Below are positions 1-8,882 of a stretch of DNA of 64,000 nucleotides, in pieces (position 1 is the first letter of the stretch; every line of letters begins with the position of its first letter). Made by a program: the position numbers and the translations under genes. The DNA is from M0108 sp937862735 (lineage in GTDB: Bacteria > Pseudomonadota > Gammaproteobacteria > Chromatiales > Chromatiaceae). The stretch covers positions 1 to 64,000 of the forward strand of contig CALMDH010000030.1 of the NCBI GenBank assembly GCA_937862735.1, read 5' to 3'. Under the pieces are notes generated by a model. It worked only from the letters and a program-made list of their open reading frames with translations, was not told where the DNA came from and ran no database searches.

Positions 1-2
1 GC

Positions 3-350
3 CTGGACCGGGACCTGGCCCACCCCTTCGGCAGCGTCGGCTACGCCAAGGAGGAACTGCGCGCAGAGATCGCGTCCCTGATGGTCGGCGACCAGCTCGG
101 TATCGGCCACAACCCCGGCCAGCACGCCGCCTACGTCCAGAGCTGGGTCCAGGTCCTCAAGGAGGACCCCAAGGAGATCCTGCGCGCCTCACGCGACGCG
201 GACAAGATCACCCACTATGTATTGGGTCTGGAGAAGGATCGCATGCCGACCAACATCGAGAAACTGCCCGGGGTGCCCAAGGCGCTGCCCGAACCAACGC
301 CCGTGCATCGTGCTAAGAGAGCCCGGGCCGCAGCCAGCCGTTCGCGCTAG
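3..350 (+). CDS. ArdC-family antirestriction protein, C-terminal fragment
   Basis: The reading frame is open from the left edge and ends at a TAG before 351, so only the last ~115 residues are present. The visible part contains FGSVGYAKEELRAEIASLM followed by IGHNPGQHAAYVQSW, the typical end of the zincin-like domain of ArdC/DUF1738 proteins. ArdC proteins bind single-stranded DNA and protect incoming plasmids from restriction. The HExxH zinc motif would lie upstream of the window. The Arg/Ala-rich tail is ordinary for plasmid versions. The family call is firm; the antirestriction role is known for the family, not shown here. Confidence 0.8.
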   Translation: MDRDLAHPFGSVGYAKEELRAEIASLMVGDQLGIGHNPGQHAAYVQSWVQVLKEDPKEILRASRDADKITHYVLGLEKDRMPTNIEKLPGVPKALPEPTPVHRAKRARAAASRSR

Positions 351-399
351 GTGACTGGTGCCACTTAGATCGCGATGAAGGGGCAGTCATCGGGAGTGG

Positions 400-1830
400 T
401 TACGTTGATGTCGTTGAAGAGGCCGCGAGTATAGCCGGACTGGTCGGACAACTCGTTCTGGATAAGGAAAGCATGAAACTCGTTACCTGATCGTCAGACT
501 TGACCCCAATGGTCCCGCCATGCGTCTCGCAGATGGACTTGACGATGGCCAACCCAAGTCCGGCGCCTTCGCCTTGGCGGCGGCGGGCGGGATCGACGCG
601 GTAAAAGCGGTCGAACAGGCGCGGCAGGTGTTCTGCCGGGATCGCTGGACCGGGGTTCTCGACCATCACCCTTGTCACCTCGGCATCGGTCTCCAGACGG
701 ACCCGCACCCCCTGACCGGCAGGCGTGTGGCGGATGGCGTTCGCCAGGAGATTATTCAGGGCGCGACGCAACATCAGACGATCCCCGGGCACGGCGGCGG
801 TGCCGTCCAGGGCGAGCGCGACACCCCGTTCCTCCGCCCAGGCATCGAAGCAATCGAACAGGTCTCGAACCTCGGCGGCCAGGTCTACCACAGAGGTACC
901 TGGCTTCAGCAACCCATTGTCCGCCTGGGCAAGAAAGAGCATGTCGCCGATCATTTTTGCCATGCGTTCGTATTCTTCTAGGTTCGAATAGAGGATCTCC
1001 CGGTATTTCTCGATGTCGCGGGCACTGGAGAGTGCGACCTGCGTCTGGATCATCAGGTTGCCGACCGGTGTGCGCAGTTCATGGGCGATGTCCGAGGAGA
1101 ACTCCGACAGGCGCCGAAAGCTGTCCTCCAGCCGCGCCAGCATGGCGTTGAAGGCGACCACTAGGGCCTGGATTTCGGCCGGCACCCGAGTCTCGGGGAG
1201 GCGCGCCCCGAGCCCGCTCGCCTCCAGGCCCGCGGCTAGCGCCGTGACGCGCCGTAGCGGGCGTAGGCCCGCCTGGGTGGCGGCCCAGCCCAGACCAGCC
1301 GCGGCCAGTGCGGCCAGGGCCACGGCCGCCGCCAGGGTGTACCGAAAGCCCGCTAAAAAGCGCTGGTGGTGGCTGATGTCCAGCGCGATGGAGACGACAT
1401 AGGGCACGGCCGGCGCGAGTCCGGTGGGCGCGCCCGCGGAGAGACCGCGGAACGACCGTTCGCCTTCCTGCCACGCGACCCACTGCCCCCCGGCAAGATC
1501 GGCGCCGCCCGGCAGCGCGGCAGGGACATGTACCCCACCGGTGGCAAACCAGGGTGAGCCATCCGGGGCCAGCACCCGCACCGCCAAGCCATGGTGGCCC
1601 ACGAGGGCCTCGTCCAGTTGCCTGGGCAGGGTGTCCAGGGTCTCCTGGGTCTGCGCCTTGGCGAGGAGATTGCGCACCAGGGCGAGTTTTCCCTCGATCT
1701 CGTACCGGTCCAACTCCAGGAAGTGCTGCTCCACCGATCGCGCCACCACCCAACCCAATCCCAACAGCACCGAGGCGGTGCAGAGGGCAAACAGCAGACT
1801 CAGGCGCGTGGTCAGGGAGAGCGACCTCAT
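400..1830 (-). CDS. Heavy-metal sensor histidine kinase (CusS/CopS family)
   Basis: Inner-membrane sensor kinase of 476 residues that should phosphorylate the adjacent response regulator in response to periplasmic copper. An N-terminal membrane segment (about residues 8-28) is followed by a periplasmic domain, a second membrane segment (about 165-185), HAMP, the H-box SDIAHELRTP, the N-box LLANAIRHTP, FDRFYRVD and the G2 motif GAGLGLAIVKS. The ATG at 1830 overlaps the regulator stop (ATGA), so the longer upstream frame is not used. After GGTIGVKSD the last ~35 residues do not look like a CusS tail, and the alternative frame in 361-480 reads as a plausible C-terminus of something else. The 3' end may be a recombination junction. 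Confidence 0.88.
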   Translation of the reverse strand: MRSLSLTTRLSLLFALCTASVLLGLGWVVARSVEQHFLELDRYEIEGKLALVRNLLAKAQTQETLDTLPRQLDEALVGHHGLAVRVLAPDGSPWFATGGVHVPAALPGGADLAGGQWVAWQEGERSFRGLSAGAPTGLAPAVPYVVSIALDISHHQRFLAGFRYTLAAAVALAALAAAGLGWAATQAGLRPLRRVTALAAGLEASGLGARLPETRVPAEIQALVVAFNAMLARLEDSFRRLSEFSSDIAHELRTPVGNLMIQTQVALSSARDIEKYREILYSNLEEYERMAKMIGDMLFLAQADNGLLKPGTSVVDLAAEVRDLFDCFDAWAEERGVALALDGTAAVPGDRLMLRRALNNLLANAIRHTPAGQGVRVRLETDAEVTRVMVENPGPAIPAEHLPRLFDRFYRVDPARRRQGEGAGLGLAIVKSICETHGGTIGVKSDDQVTSFMLSLSRTSCPTSPAILAASSTTST

Positions 1831-2504
1831 TCCGGCGCCTCCAACACATAGCCCATGCCGCGCACGGTCTGGATCAGCTTGGACTCGAACCCCTCGTCCA
1901 CCTTGGCGCGCAGCCGGCGCACGGCCACATCGACGACGTTGGTGTCGCTGTCGAAGTTCATGTCCCACACGCAAGCGGCGATGAGGGCGCGCGGCAGCAC
2001 CTCGCCCCGCCGCCGGACGAAGAACTCCAGCAGGGCGAATTCCTTGGCCGTGAGGTCGATCCGGTGTCCGTTGCGCGCCACGCGCCGTCGCAGGAGGTCA
2101 ATCTCCAGGTCGGCCACCGCAAGCTGCGTCGGTTCCGTCGCCGCCCGGCCGCGCCGCAGCAGGGTACGCACCCGTGCCAGGAGCTCGGCGAAGGCAAAGG
2201 GTTTCACGAGGTAGTCGTCGGCGCCTAGCTCCAGGCCCTTCACTCGGTCGTCTACGTGGTCGCGCGCGGTGAGGAACAGCACCGGCAGGTCGCGGCCCGC
2301 CCGGCGCAACCCCTCCAGCACCTGCCAGCCGGTCAGCCCCGGGAGCATCACGTCCAGGATGACGAGGTCGTAGCCCCCGCCGGTGGCCTGATGCAGGCCG
2401 TCCCAGCCGTCGCGGACCAGATCCGTGACGAATCCCGCCTCGGTCAGTCCCTCCCTCAGATAGTCGCCCGCCTTGGGCTCGTCCTCGACGATCAGGATCT
2501 TCAT
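1827..2504 (-). CDS. Heavy-metal response regulator (CusR/CopR family, OmpR type)
   Basis: Cytoplasmic transcription factor of 225 residues. The receiver domain (1-115) has the acidic pocket E7/D8, phospho-acceptor D51 in VILDVMLPG and the K in LVKPFAF. The C-terminal winged helix (130-223) ends in the SKLIQTVRGMGYVLE signature. It is encoded first, with the kinase overlapping its stop, so the two are translationally coupled. Divergent copper genes start at 2706, so it probably controls both directions through the shared 200-bp region. The metal is inferred to be copper because CopK and a CopA-type ATPase follow. Confidence 0.92.
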   Translation of the reverse strand: MKILIVEDEPKAGDYLREGLTEAGFVTDLVRDGWDGLHQATGGGYDLVILDVMLPGLTGWQVLEGLRRAGRDLPVLFLTARDHVDDRVKGLELGADDYLVKPFAFAELLARVRTLLRRGRAATEPTQLAVADLEIDLLRRRVARNGHRIDLTAKEFALLEFFVRRRGEVLPRALIAACVWDMNFDSDTNVVDVAVRRLRAKVDEGFESKLIQTVRGMGYVLEAPE

Positions 2505-2557
2505 CGTTTCCCCTCCCGACGGCCGCGGGCCAGCCCTTGGTGGGATGCGGGCATGGA

Positions 2558-2582
2558 TTACAGACTTGTCATCGCACTGTCA
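2558..2582. promoter_or_regulatory. Possible CusR/CopR binding site between divergent units
   Basis: Two TGTCA half-sites (2567-2571 and 2578-2582) are spaced exactly 11 bp, with a related TTACA at 2558. Tandem direct repeats one helical turn apart are the usual target of OmpR-family regulators. The site lies between the regulator start (2504) and the first copper gene (2706). This is inference from pattern and position. Confidence 0.35.
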
Positions 2583-2705
2583 GGGCGCCGTTGGGTACCG
2601 CAACCCAGACTATTCACCAAGAACTGGATGTTCGCGATCAGCCCCCCGGGGGCGAGGCGACACCGATTCGACAACCCGTTCGTTTGTTCAGCCTGGAGAG
2701 ATGAC

Positions 2706-3002
2706 ATGAAGAGATTACTCGCAACCATCGCGATCACCCTGTTTGCCGCCGCTGCCGGTGCGGACGACGTCTACCGCGGCCTGGCAAAGGGCAGCCCGGA
2801 CCTCAACGAACCGCACGCCGATCGGGCCATCGGCGTCCAGCCCGGCGTTGGCGACAGCGCCGCGATCTATGGCCGCGCGGGCGAGCGTAACCCGGCCCTG
2901 TTCCAAGGGCCACGCACCGGTGGGGCCGACAACCGGTCGGACAGTTGGGCCCGGGGTATTTACACGGGCTTCTGTAGCGGAAACCCGGATCTCCAGTGCT
3001 GA
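2706..3002 (+). CDS. Small exported protein with YxG..GxPDL repeats
   Basis: A 98-residue protein with a clear signal peptide (MKRLLATIAI to about residue 19), so periplasmic. The mature part holds two related motifs, VYRGLAKGSPDLN near the N-terminus and IYTGFCSGNPDLQC at the C-terminus, with two Cys in the second. I recognise this as a type of small conserved protein seen near metal genes but know no function. ATG 2706 is chosen because it starts the signal peptide. It opens the copper operon, so a copper-related periplasmic role is inferred. Confidence 0.7.
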   Translation: MKRLLATIAITLFAAAAGADDVYRGLAKGSPDLNEPHADRAIGVQPGVGDSAAIYGRAGERNPALFQGPRTGGADNRSDSWARGIYTGFCSGNPDLQC

Positions 3003-3117
3003 AGGGAGCCGGCATGGTCGGGCCAGGATAGGGCCTAGGGTGCGGCGAGGAACGAACCGCACCTACGGGCTACCCCCGGCCTAGACCCTGCCTTCACGCC
3101 TTCGGTAGGAGGACAAC

Positions 3118-3405
3118 ATGTTACAGCGTAATCGATTGGTTGCCGCGATCCTGGTGACCGCGGTGGTCGCGGCGGGTGCCGCCGAACCGGCCACGGATCG
3201 CTACGAGCTGAAGGACGGCTCGATGCTCTACGTCCGCCCGGATGGGACCATGAGCATGGTCGATGGCCAAGGCAAGCCCCTGTCGATGAAGGACGACATC
3301 GAGATGGAACTGAAGGATGGCCGGATGCTCATGATGAAGAACCGGCGGGTCTGGGTACAGATCGGTCCGCCCGGGAAGGGCTTCGGGTACCTGCGCACGC
3401 AGTAG
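3118..3405 (+). CDS. copK: CopK-family periplasmic copper-binding protein
   Basis: A 95-residue exported protein with a signal peptide cleaved near AAGAAEP. The mature protein matches the CopK pattern: YELKDGSMLYVRPDGTMSM, then KPLSMKDD and DGRMLMMKNRRVW. It is rich in Met (mature Met clusters SMVD, LSMKDD, RMLMM), as expected for cooperative Cu(I)/Cu(II) binding by CopK. CopK is known from plasmid copper resistance determinants such as that of Cupriavidus. A good GGAGG ribosome site precedes ATG 3118. Confidence 0.82.
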   Translation: MLQRNRLVAAILVTAVVAAGAAEPATDRYELKDGSMLYVRPDGTMSMVDGQGKPLSMKDDIEMELKDGRMLMMKNRRVWVQIGPPGKGFGYLRTQ

Positions 3406-3456
3406 CGGATGGTCTGGTTCTGAAGAAGCGACGCCGGCCATGTGAGGAGATTCGCC

Positions 3457-3873
3457 ATGCGTAAGTTGTTCGCGACAGCCGCGCTGTCCGCCCTGGTTGC
3501 TGGTTGTGCAAGCCTCTACTCGCCGTCCGAAGGTACTACGGATGCCAGCATAGCGCTGGAAATGACATCGAACGCCCTGGTCTTTCGGGATGTGGGCGTC
3601 GAGACCGCTCCCGAGGGGGCAAGCCTGGTGACCGGCACCCTGCGCCGAATCGGGCATAGGCCGGTGCGGGCGGGGCATATCGACTACCGGCTGACAGACG
3701 CCGACGGCAGGGTCCTCGAGCAAGGCCAAGCCAGCGACGGCGGGGACACCGGGCGGCCCCACCCGGGCTATAGGTCCCGATTTGCCATCCCCCTGCAAAC
3801 ACCCTGGATTCCGGGACAGCATCGTCTGTACCTCAAATGGCACGCCGCCGCCCATGCCGGCTCGCCAGCCTAA
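3457..3873 (+). CDS. Exported lipoprotein of the copper island
   Basis: A 138-residue protein starting at ATG 3457 behind GAGGAG. The signal peptide ends in a lipobox LVAGC, so it is predicted to be lipid-anchored at Cys 17 or nearby. The rest looks like a single beta-sandwich domain: SLVTGTLRR, HIDYRLTDADGRVLE, RFAIPLQ. It resembles the exported protein at 50907-51323 in the second metal operon. No enzymatic motif is visible; the function is unknown. Confidence 0.7.
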   Translation: MRKLFATAALSALVAGCASLYSPSEGTTDASIALEMTSNALVFRDVGVETAPEGASLVTGTLRRIGHRPVRAGHIDYRLTDADGRVLEQGQASDGGDTGRPHPGYRSRFAIPLQTPWIPGQHRLYLKWHAAAHAGSPA

Positions 3874-3908
3874 CCCGCCCTTATCCCAAACGGCCCCGAG
3901 GGTCACCC

Positions 3909-4472
3909 ATGACACACAGCATCGCGTTCCTTGCGGCGGCAGCCTTGGCGCTGCCCGCCTGGGCCCATGAGGGCGAAGACCACGGCGCCCCGGCGGCGGC
4001 TGCCCCCGCCGTTGCGGCGGGGGCCCGTACCGAGGCGCAGACGGAGGCGTTCGAGCTGGTCGCGGTCCTGGCCGAGGGGCGCCTGACCCTCCACCTCGAC
4101 GTCTTTGCCACCAACGCGCCGGTGGCCGATGCCCAGGTCGAGGTGGAGAGCGGCGCCTTCCGGGCGGTCGCAGACCAGGCCGCCCCTGGTGTCTACGCGG
4201 TCCCCGCCGTCTCCTTCGGCCCCCCTGGCAGGTACCCGCTGGTCGTTTCCGTGCAGGCGGGCGATGTCGCCGACCTGCTCACCGCGACCCTTGATGTCCC
4301 CCAGCCGGCCGCCGTCGCCGGCCAGGCCCGGTCGTGGTCCTCCTGGTGCGATGCGCCGGCCATGGCGGGCGGTGTCAGCGCCCTGATGCTGGCCGGCGTC
4401 GGGGTCTTGGTGGCGCGCCGCCGCCAAGCGCCCTCCCAAGCCGCCGCCGCCGGGACCGGTGCCCATGCCTAG
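3909..4472 (+). CDS. Periplasmic membrane-anchored protein of the Cus operon
   Basis: A 187-residue protein: signal peptide ending at AWA, then a metal-ligand motif HEGEDHG, an Ala-rich linker, a beta-rich domain (VAVLAEGRLTLHLDVFATNAPV to VSVQAGD), and a C-terminal membrane helix (VSALMLAGVGVLVARRR). The N-terminal HExxxHG motif is shared with the next gene (HGDEDHG), suggesting that both bind copper in the periplasm. It overlaps the adaptor gene by several bases, so the two are co-translated. The exact role is unknown. Confidence 0.7.
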   Translation: MTHSIAFLAAAALALPAWAHEGEDHGAPAAAAPAVAAGARTEAQTEAFELVAVLAEGRLTLHLDVFATNAPVADAQVEVESGAFRAVADQAAPGVYAVPAVSFGPPGRYPLVVSVQAGDVADLLTATLDVPQPAAVAGQARSWSSWCDAPAMAGGVSALMLAGVGVLVARRRQAPSQAAAAGTGAHA

Positions 4473-5691
4473 GCTACGCCGCCTCGCCGCCCTGGCGCCG
4501 GTGCTCCTGGCCCTCGCCGTCGGGCAGGCCCTGGGTCACGGCGACGAGGACCATGGCCAGGGGGCGCACCCGGAACCTGCCATCGCCCCACAGGCAGCCA
4601 CCGTCACCAGGCCCGCGACCGCTGCCCAACGCCTCCCAGACGGCAGCCTGTTCGTCCCCAAGCCGATCCAGCATCAATGGGGCCTGCGTACCCGGGTGGT
4701 GCGGGTCGAGGACCTGGCCGCCAGCGTCGAGCTGAACGGCCGTGTGATCGCCGACCCCAACGCCGGCGGTCGGGTCCAGTCCGTCCAGGCCGGGCGCATC
4801 GAGCCCGGACCCCAGGGCCTGCCGACCCTGGGTCAGCGGGTGACCAAGGGCCAGGTGCTGGCCTATCTGCAACCGGCGAGCAACAGCATCGACCGGGGCA
4901 ATCAGCAGGCGCTGCTTGCCGAGATCGAGTCCCTGCTCGCCATTGCCGAGCGCAATCTGCGTCGCCTGGAGCAGCTTGCCGACGCGGTACCGAAGAAGGA
5001 CGTGGAGGCGGCGCGCTTCGAACTGGAGGCGTTGAAGAAACGTCGCGCCGCCGTGGGTGCCAGCCTCAGCGCACCAGAGCCTCTGCTCGCCCCGGTGTCC
5101 GGGGTGATCGGCGCGGCCAATGCCGTGGCGGGGCAGGTGGTGGAGCCCAAGGAGATCCTGTTCGAGGTCATCGACCCGCAGCGCCTGGCCGTCGAGGCCC
5201 TGGCCTACGACCCGACCCTGGTGGAGGGGATCGCCGGGGCCAGCGCTCCAGTCCCCGGCGGCAGCCTGGACCTGGAGTTCGTCGGCGGCGGCCGGCAACT
5301 GCGCGAGCATGCCATTCCGCTCCTGTTCCGCGTCGCCAAGGCAAGGTCCCTCACCCCCTCCGGCCCCCCTCTCCCTGAAGGAGAGGGGGGAGGATCGAAC
5401 CGGCTTCCTGCCGGAGTGGGATCACCATTGCCTGTGGCCGTCGGCCAGCCGCTCAAGGTGATCGCCAAAACCACGCGCACGGCCAAGGGCGCGGCGATAC
5501 CCCAGGCGGCCCTGGTACGCAGCGGTAGCGGCGACTGGGTAGTCTGGGTCCATACGGACGCGGAGCGCTTCGTCCCGCGCCCGGTGCAGTATGCGCCCCT
5601 GGACTCGACCAGCGCCCTGGTGACCGCGGGTCTCGTCGGTGGCGAGCGCGTGGTCGCCGAAGGCGCGGGCTTGCTGGCTCAGGTGCGTTGA
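4465..5691 (+). CDS. RND efflux periplasmic adaptor (CusB/CzcB family)
   Basis: Membrane-fusion protein of about 408 residues linking the inner-membrane pump CusA to an outer-membrane channel. It has a signal peptide (LRRLAALAPVLLALAVGQALG), a His-rich start (HGDEDHG), the first lipoyl half (GRVQSVQAGRIE), a helical hairpin (IESLLAIAERNLRRLEQLA to RRAAVGASL), the second lipoyl half (LLAPVSGVIG) and a C-terminal membrane-proximal domain. ATG 4465 is preferred; GTG 4459 is possible. Oddity: about 30 residues at 5340-5428 come from a palindromic repeat inserted in frame. The stop lies directly before the pump start. No outer-membrane factor gene follows. Confidence 0.88.
   Translation: MPRLRRLAALAPVLLALAVGQALGHGDEDHGQGAHPEPAIAPQAATVTRPATAAQRLPDGSLFVPKPIQHQWGLRTRVVRVEDLAASVELNGRVIADPNAGGRVQSVQAGRIEPGPQGLPTLGQRVTKGQVLAYLQPASNSIDRGNQQALLAEIESLLAIAERNLRRLEQLADAVPKKDVEAARFELEALKKRRAAVGASLSAPEPLLAPVSGVIGAANAVAGQVVEPKEILFEVIDPQRLAVEALAYDPTLVEGIAGASAPVPGGSLDLEFVGGGRQLREHAIPLLFRVAKARSLTPSGPPLPEGEGGGSNRLPAGVGSPLPVAVGQPLKVIAKTTRTAKGAAIPQAALVRSGSGDWVVWVHTDAERFVPRPVQYAPLDSTSALVTAGLVGGERVVAEGAGLLAQVR
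5340..5428. repeat. Palindromic repeat element inserted in frame in cusB
   Basis: The DNA contains CCCCTCTCCCT-gaagg-AGAGGGG-type inverted repeats and encodes a low-complexity peptide with LTPSGPPLPEGEGGG. The adaptor otherwise reads smoothly from LLFRVAK to LPVAVGQPLKV on either side. Such C/G-rich palindromes are normally intergenic in high-GC gammaproteobacteria. Its length keeps the frame, so the protein is lengthened, not broken. Confidence 0.6.
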
Positions 5692-5692
5692 G

Positions 5693-8600
5693 ATGTTCGA
5701 CCGCATCATTCATTCCAGCCTGAGGCAGGGTCCCATCGTCCTTGGCCTCGCCCTGGGCCTGGTGGTCTATGGCCTGCTCATCGTCCGCCAGATGCCGGTG
5801 GACGTCTTCCCCGACCTCAACAAGCCCACCGTCACCCTCATGACCGAGGCGGGCGGCATGGCCCCGGAGGAGGTGGAGCAGTTGGTCAGCTTCCCCATCG
5901 AGACCAGCATGAACGGCATGCCGGGGGTCACCCGGGTGCGTTCCGTGTCGGGGATCGGGCTCTCCATCGTCTACGTGGAGTTCGCCTGGGGCTCGGACAT
6001 CTACCGCAACCGCCAGCAGGTCACCGAGCGCCTGAACCTGGTGCGCGAGCAGTTGCCCGAGGGCATCCTGCCGCAGCTCGGGCCCATCTCCTCGATCATG
6101 GGCGAGATCCTGCTCATCGCCCTGCCCGCCGACCCCGCCAAGGTCAGCCCCATGCAGGTGCGCGAGTACGCCGACTGGGTGGTGCGCCCGCGGCTCCTGA
6201 CCATCCCCGGCATCGCCCAGGTGATCCCCATCGGCGGGGAGGTCAAGCAGTTTCGGGTGGAGCTCGACACCGCGCGCCTCCAGGCCCTGGGGATCGAGCG
6301 CGACCGCCTGGAGGAGGCGTTGGAGGACTTCGGCGCCAACACCAGCGGCGGCTTCCTGGAGGCCCAGGGGCGCGAATACCTGATCCGCCAGATCGGGCGC
6401 ACCACCCGCATCGAGGACCTGCAGAACCTGGTGGTGGCGGTGAAGGGCGACCAGCCGATCCTGCTCAAGCAGGTGGCAGAGGCGCGGCTCGCCCCGGCCG
6501 TGAAGCGCGGCGACGCCGGCTACAACGCCAGGCCGGCGGTGATCCTGTCGGTGCAGAAACAGCCGGGGGCCGACAGCCTGACCCTCACCCGGGCTGTCGA
6601 GGGGGCCATCGCCGAGCTGTCACAGGCCCTGCCGTCCGGGATCGAGACCCCGCAATTCCTCTTCAAGCAGGCGGACTTCATCGAGCGGTCCATCGCCAAC
6701 GTCGAGGAGGCCCTGCGCGACGGGGCCATCCTGGTCGCCGTGGTCCTGTTCCTCTTCCTGCTCAATGTCCGCACCACCCTGATCTCGCTCACGGCGATCC
6801 CGGTCTCCCTGCTCGCCACCGCCCTGGTGTTCCACTACGCGGGGCTGTCCATCAACACCATGACCCTAGGGGGGCTCGCCATCGCCATCGGCGAGCTGGT
6901 GGACGACGCCGTGGTGGGGGTGGAGAACGTCCTGCGCCGACTCAAGCAGAATCGCGCCGCAGAGGTGCCGCGACCGGCGACCGAGGTGATCGCCGCGGCG
7001 ACCCTGGAGGTGCGCTCGGCCATCGTCTACGCGACCCTGATCATCGTGCTGGTCTTCGTCCCCCTGTTCGCCCTGCCGGGGATCGAGGGGCGGCTGTTCA
7101 CCCCGCTGGGTGTCGCCTATATCGTCTCCATCCTTGCCAGCATGCTGGTCTCCGTGACCCTGACCCCGGTTCTGGCCTATTACCTGCTGCCAAGGATGAA
7201 GCGCCTCGGCCACGGCGACAGCCCGCTGGTGGCGCGGCTCAAGGCCTGGGACGCGCGGCTGCTCGCCTGGTCCTTCGGCCGGAGCGGGCTGCTCCTGATG
7301 GGCGCCTTGGCGGCTGTCGTCCTGGCTGCGGCTGCGGTCCCCCTCTTCCCGCGCACCTTCCTGCCCCCCTTCAACGAGGGCACCCTGACCATCAGCCTAC
7401 TGCTCAACCCTGGGACCTCGCTGGCCGAGTCCAACCGTATCGGCACCCTGGCCGAGCAGCTCGTCGCCCAGGTGCCGGAGGTGACCCAGGTGGGCCGGCG
7501 CACCGGGCGGGCGGAGCTGGACGAGCACGCCGAGGGGGTGCACTCCACGGAAATGGATGTGGATCTGCGGGAGTCCGGGCGCAGTCGCGCGGCCATTATC
7601 GACGACATCCGCACGCGGCTGGCGATGCTGCCGGCCTCGAGCAGCGTCGGCCAGCCCATCTCCCACCGCCTCGACCACCTGCTCTCCGGCGTGCGCGCCC
7701 AGATCGCCCTCAAGATCTATGGCGACGATCTGGATACCCTGCGCGCCCTGGCCGCGGACCTGCGCGAGCGCCTCGCGAAGATCCCCGGGATCGCCGACCT
7801 GGCCGTGGAGAAGCAGGTCCTGATCCCGCAGCTCAAGGTCCACCTGGACTACGAGCAGGCGGCGCGCTACGGCGTGGCCCCCGGAGCCCTGCTGCGCAGC
7901 CTGTCGCACATGATCGAGGGCGAGCGGATCGCCCAGGTCATCGAGGGCAACCGGCGCTTCGACCTGGTGGTGCGACTGCCCGAGGCCGGACGGGGGCTCT
8001 ACGACCTCAACAATCTGCCCATCGAGACCCCGGGCGGGCATGTCCCTCTCTCCACCCTGGCCCAGATCGAGGATGGCACCGGGCCCAACCAGGTCAGCCG
8101 CGAGAACGCCCGGCGCCGCATCGTCATCTCCGCCAACGCCAGCGGCGACATGTCGGCCATCGTCCGGGCGGTGCGCACCGAGCTTGCGGCCAGGCCCCTG
8201 CCCGAGGGCTATTCCACGGCCCTGGAGGGTCAGTTCCAGGCCCAGGAGGAGGCGGCCCGCCTGATCGCGCTGCTGGCCCTGGTCTCGCTCGCCCTGATCT
8301 TTCTGGTGCTCTATGGCCGCTACCGCTCCACGGTGCTGACCCTGATCGTCATGGGCAACATCCCGCTGGCCCTGGTAGGCAGCGTCGCCGCCCTGTGGAT
8401 CTCCGGTCAGCCCCTGTCGGTGGCGGCCCTGGTGGGCTTCATCACCCTGACCGGCATCGCCACCCGCAACGGCATCCTCAAGATCTCCCACTTCGTCAAC
8501 CTGTGTGCCTTCGAGGGGGAGCGCTTTGGCAGGCCCATGATCGTGCGCGGCTCGCTGGAGCGCCTGACCCCCGTCCTGATGACCGCCCTGGTGGCCGCCT

Positions 8601-8833
8601 TCGCCCTGGTGCCGCTCCTGCTCGGGGCCGACGCCCCCGGCAAGGAGATCCTGCACCCGGTGGCGGTGGTGATCTTCGGTGGGCTCATCAGCTCCACCCT
8701 GCTCGACACCGTGCTGACCCCGGTCATGTTCTGGCGCTGGGGCGAGAAGCCGCTGGAGCGGCTGTTGGCGGCCCGGGAGGGTGGACAGGCCGGGATTCCC
8801 GGCGAGTCGGCCAAGGCGGCGGAGAGTTTCTGA
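5693..8833 (+). CDS. RND heavy-metal efflux pump (CusA/CzcA family, HME-RND)
   Basis: Inner-membrane proton-driven pump of 1046 residues, about normal length for HME-RND. Features: N-terminal TM1 (LGLALGLVVYGLLIV), DVFPDLNKPTVTLMTEAGGMAPEEVEQLVSFP, LDDAVV-type segment in TM4 (IGELVDDAVVGVENVLRR), twelve predicted helices and two large periplasmic loops. The real start is ATG 5693, two bases after the adaptor stop. The operon contains CopK and a CopA-type ATPase, so Cu(I)/Ag(I) is the most likely substrate. The C-terminal tail is short. Confidence 0.93.
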   Translation: MFDRIIHSSLRQGPIVLGLALGLVVYGLLIVRQMPVDVFPDLNKPTVTLMTEAGGMAPEEVEQLVSFPIETSMNGMPGVTRVRSVSGIGLSIVYVEFAWGSDIYRNRQQVTERLNLVREQLPEGILPQLGPISSIMGEILLIALPADPAKVSPMQVREYADWVVRPRLLTIPGIAQVIPIGGEVKQFRVELDTARLQALGIERDRLEEALEDFGANTSGGFLEAQGREYLIRQIGRTTRIEDLQNLVVAVKGDQPILLKQVAEARLAPAVKRGDAGYNARPAVILSVQKQPGADSLTLTRAVEGAIAELSQALPSGIETPQFLFKQADFIERSIANVEEALRDGAILVAVVLFLFLLNVRTTLISLTAIPVSLLATALVFHYAGLSINTMTLGGLAIAIGELVDDAVVGVENVLRRLKQNRAAEVPRPATEVIAAATLEVRSAIVYATLIIVLVFVPLFALPGIEGRLFTPLGVAYIVSILASMLVSVTLTPVLAYYLLPRMKRLGHGDSPLVARLKAWDARLLAWSFGRSGLLLMGALAAVVLAAAAVPLFPRTFLPPFNEGTLTISLLLNPGTSLAESNRIGTLAEQLVAQVPEVTQVGRRTGRAELDEHAEGVHSTEMDVDLRESGRSRAAIIDDIRTRLAMLPASSSVGQPISHRLDHLLSGVRAQIALKIYGDDLDTLRALAADLRERLAKIPGIADLAVEKQVLIPQLKVHLDYEQAARYGVAPGALLRSLSHMIEGERIAQVIEGNRRFDLVVRLPEAGRGLYDLNNLPIETPGGHVPLSTLAQIEDGTGPNQVSRENARRRIVISANASGDMSAIVRAVRTELAARPLPEGYSTALEGQFQAQEEAARLIALLALVSLALIFLVLYGRYRSTVLTLIVMGNIPLALVGSVAALWISGQPLSVAALVGFITLTGIATRNGILKISHFVNLCAFEGERFGRPMIVRGSLERLTPVLMTALVAAFALVPLLLGADAPGKEILHPVAVVIFGGLISSTLLDTVLTPVMFWRWGEKPLERLLAAREGGQAGIPGESAKAAESF

Positions 8834-8882
8834 TCGTTCAACCATCGGCCCCGAAGGGGCCCCAACCACACGCGGTGCAATC

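Noticed and set aside
1831..1974. Upstream extension of the sensor kinase
   Set aside because: Overlaps the response regulator in another frame and has no kinase-like sequence; ATG 1830 with ATGA overlap is better.
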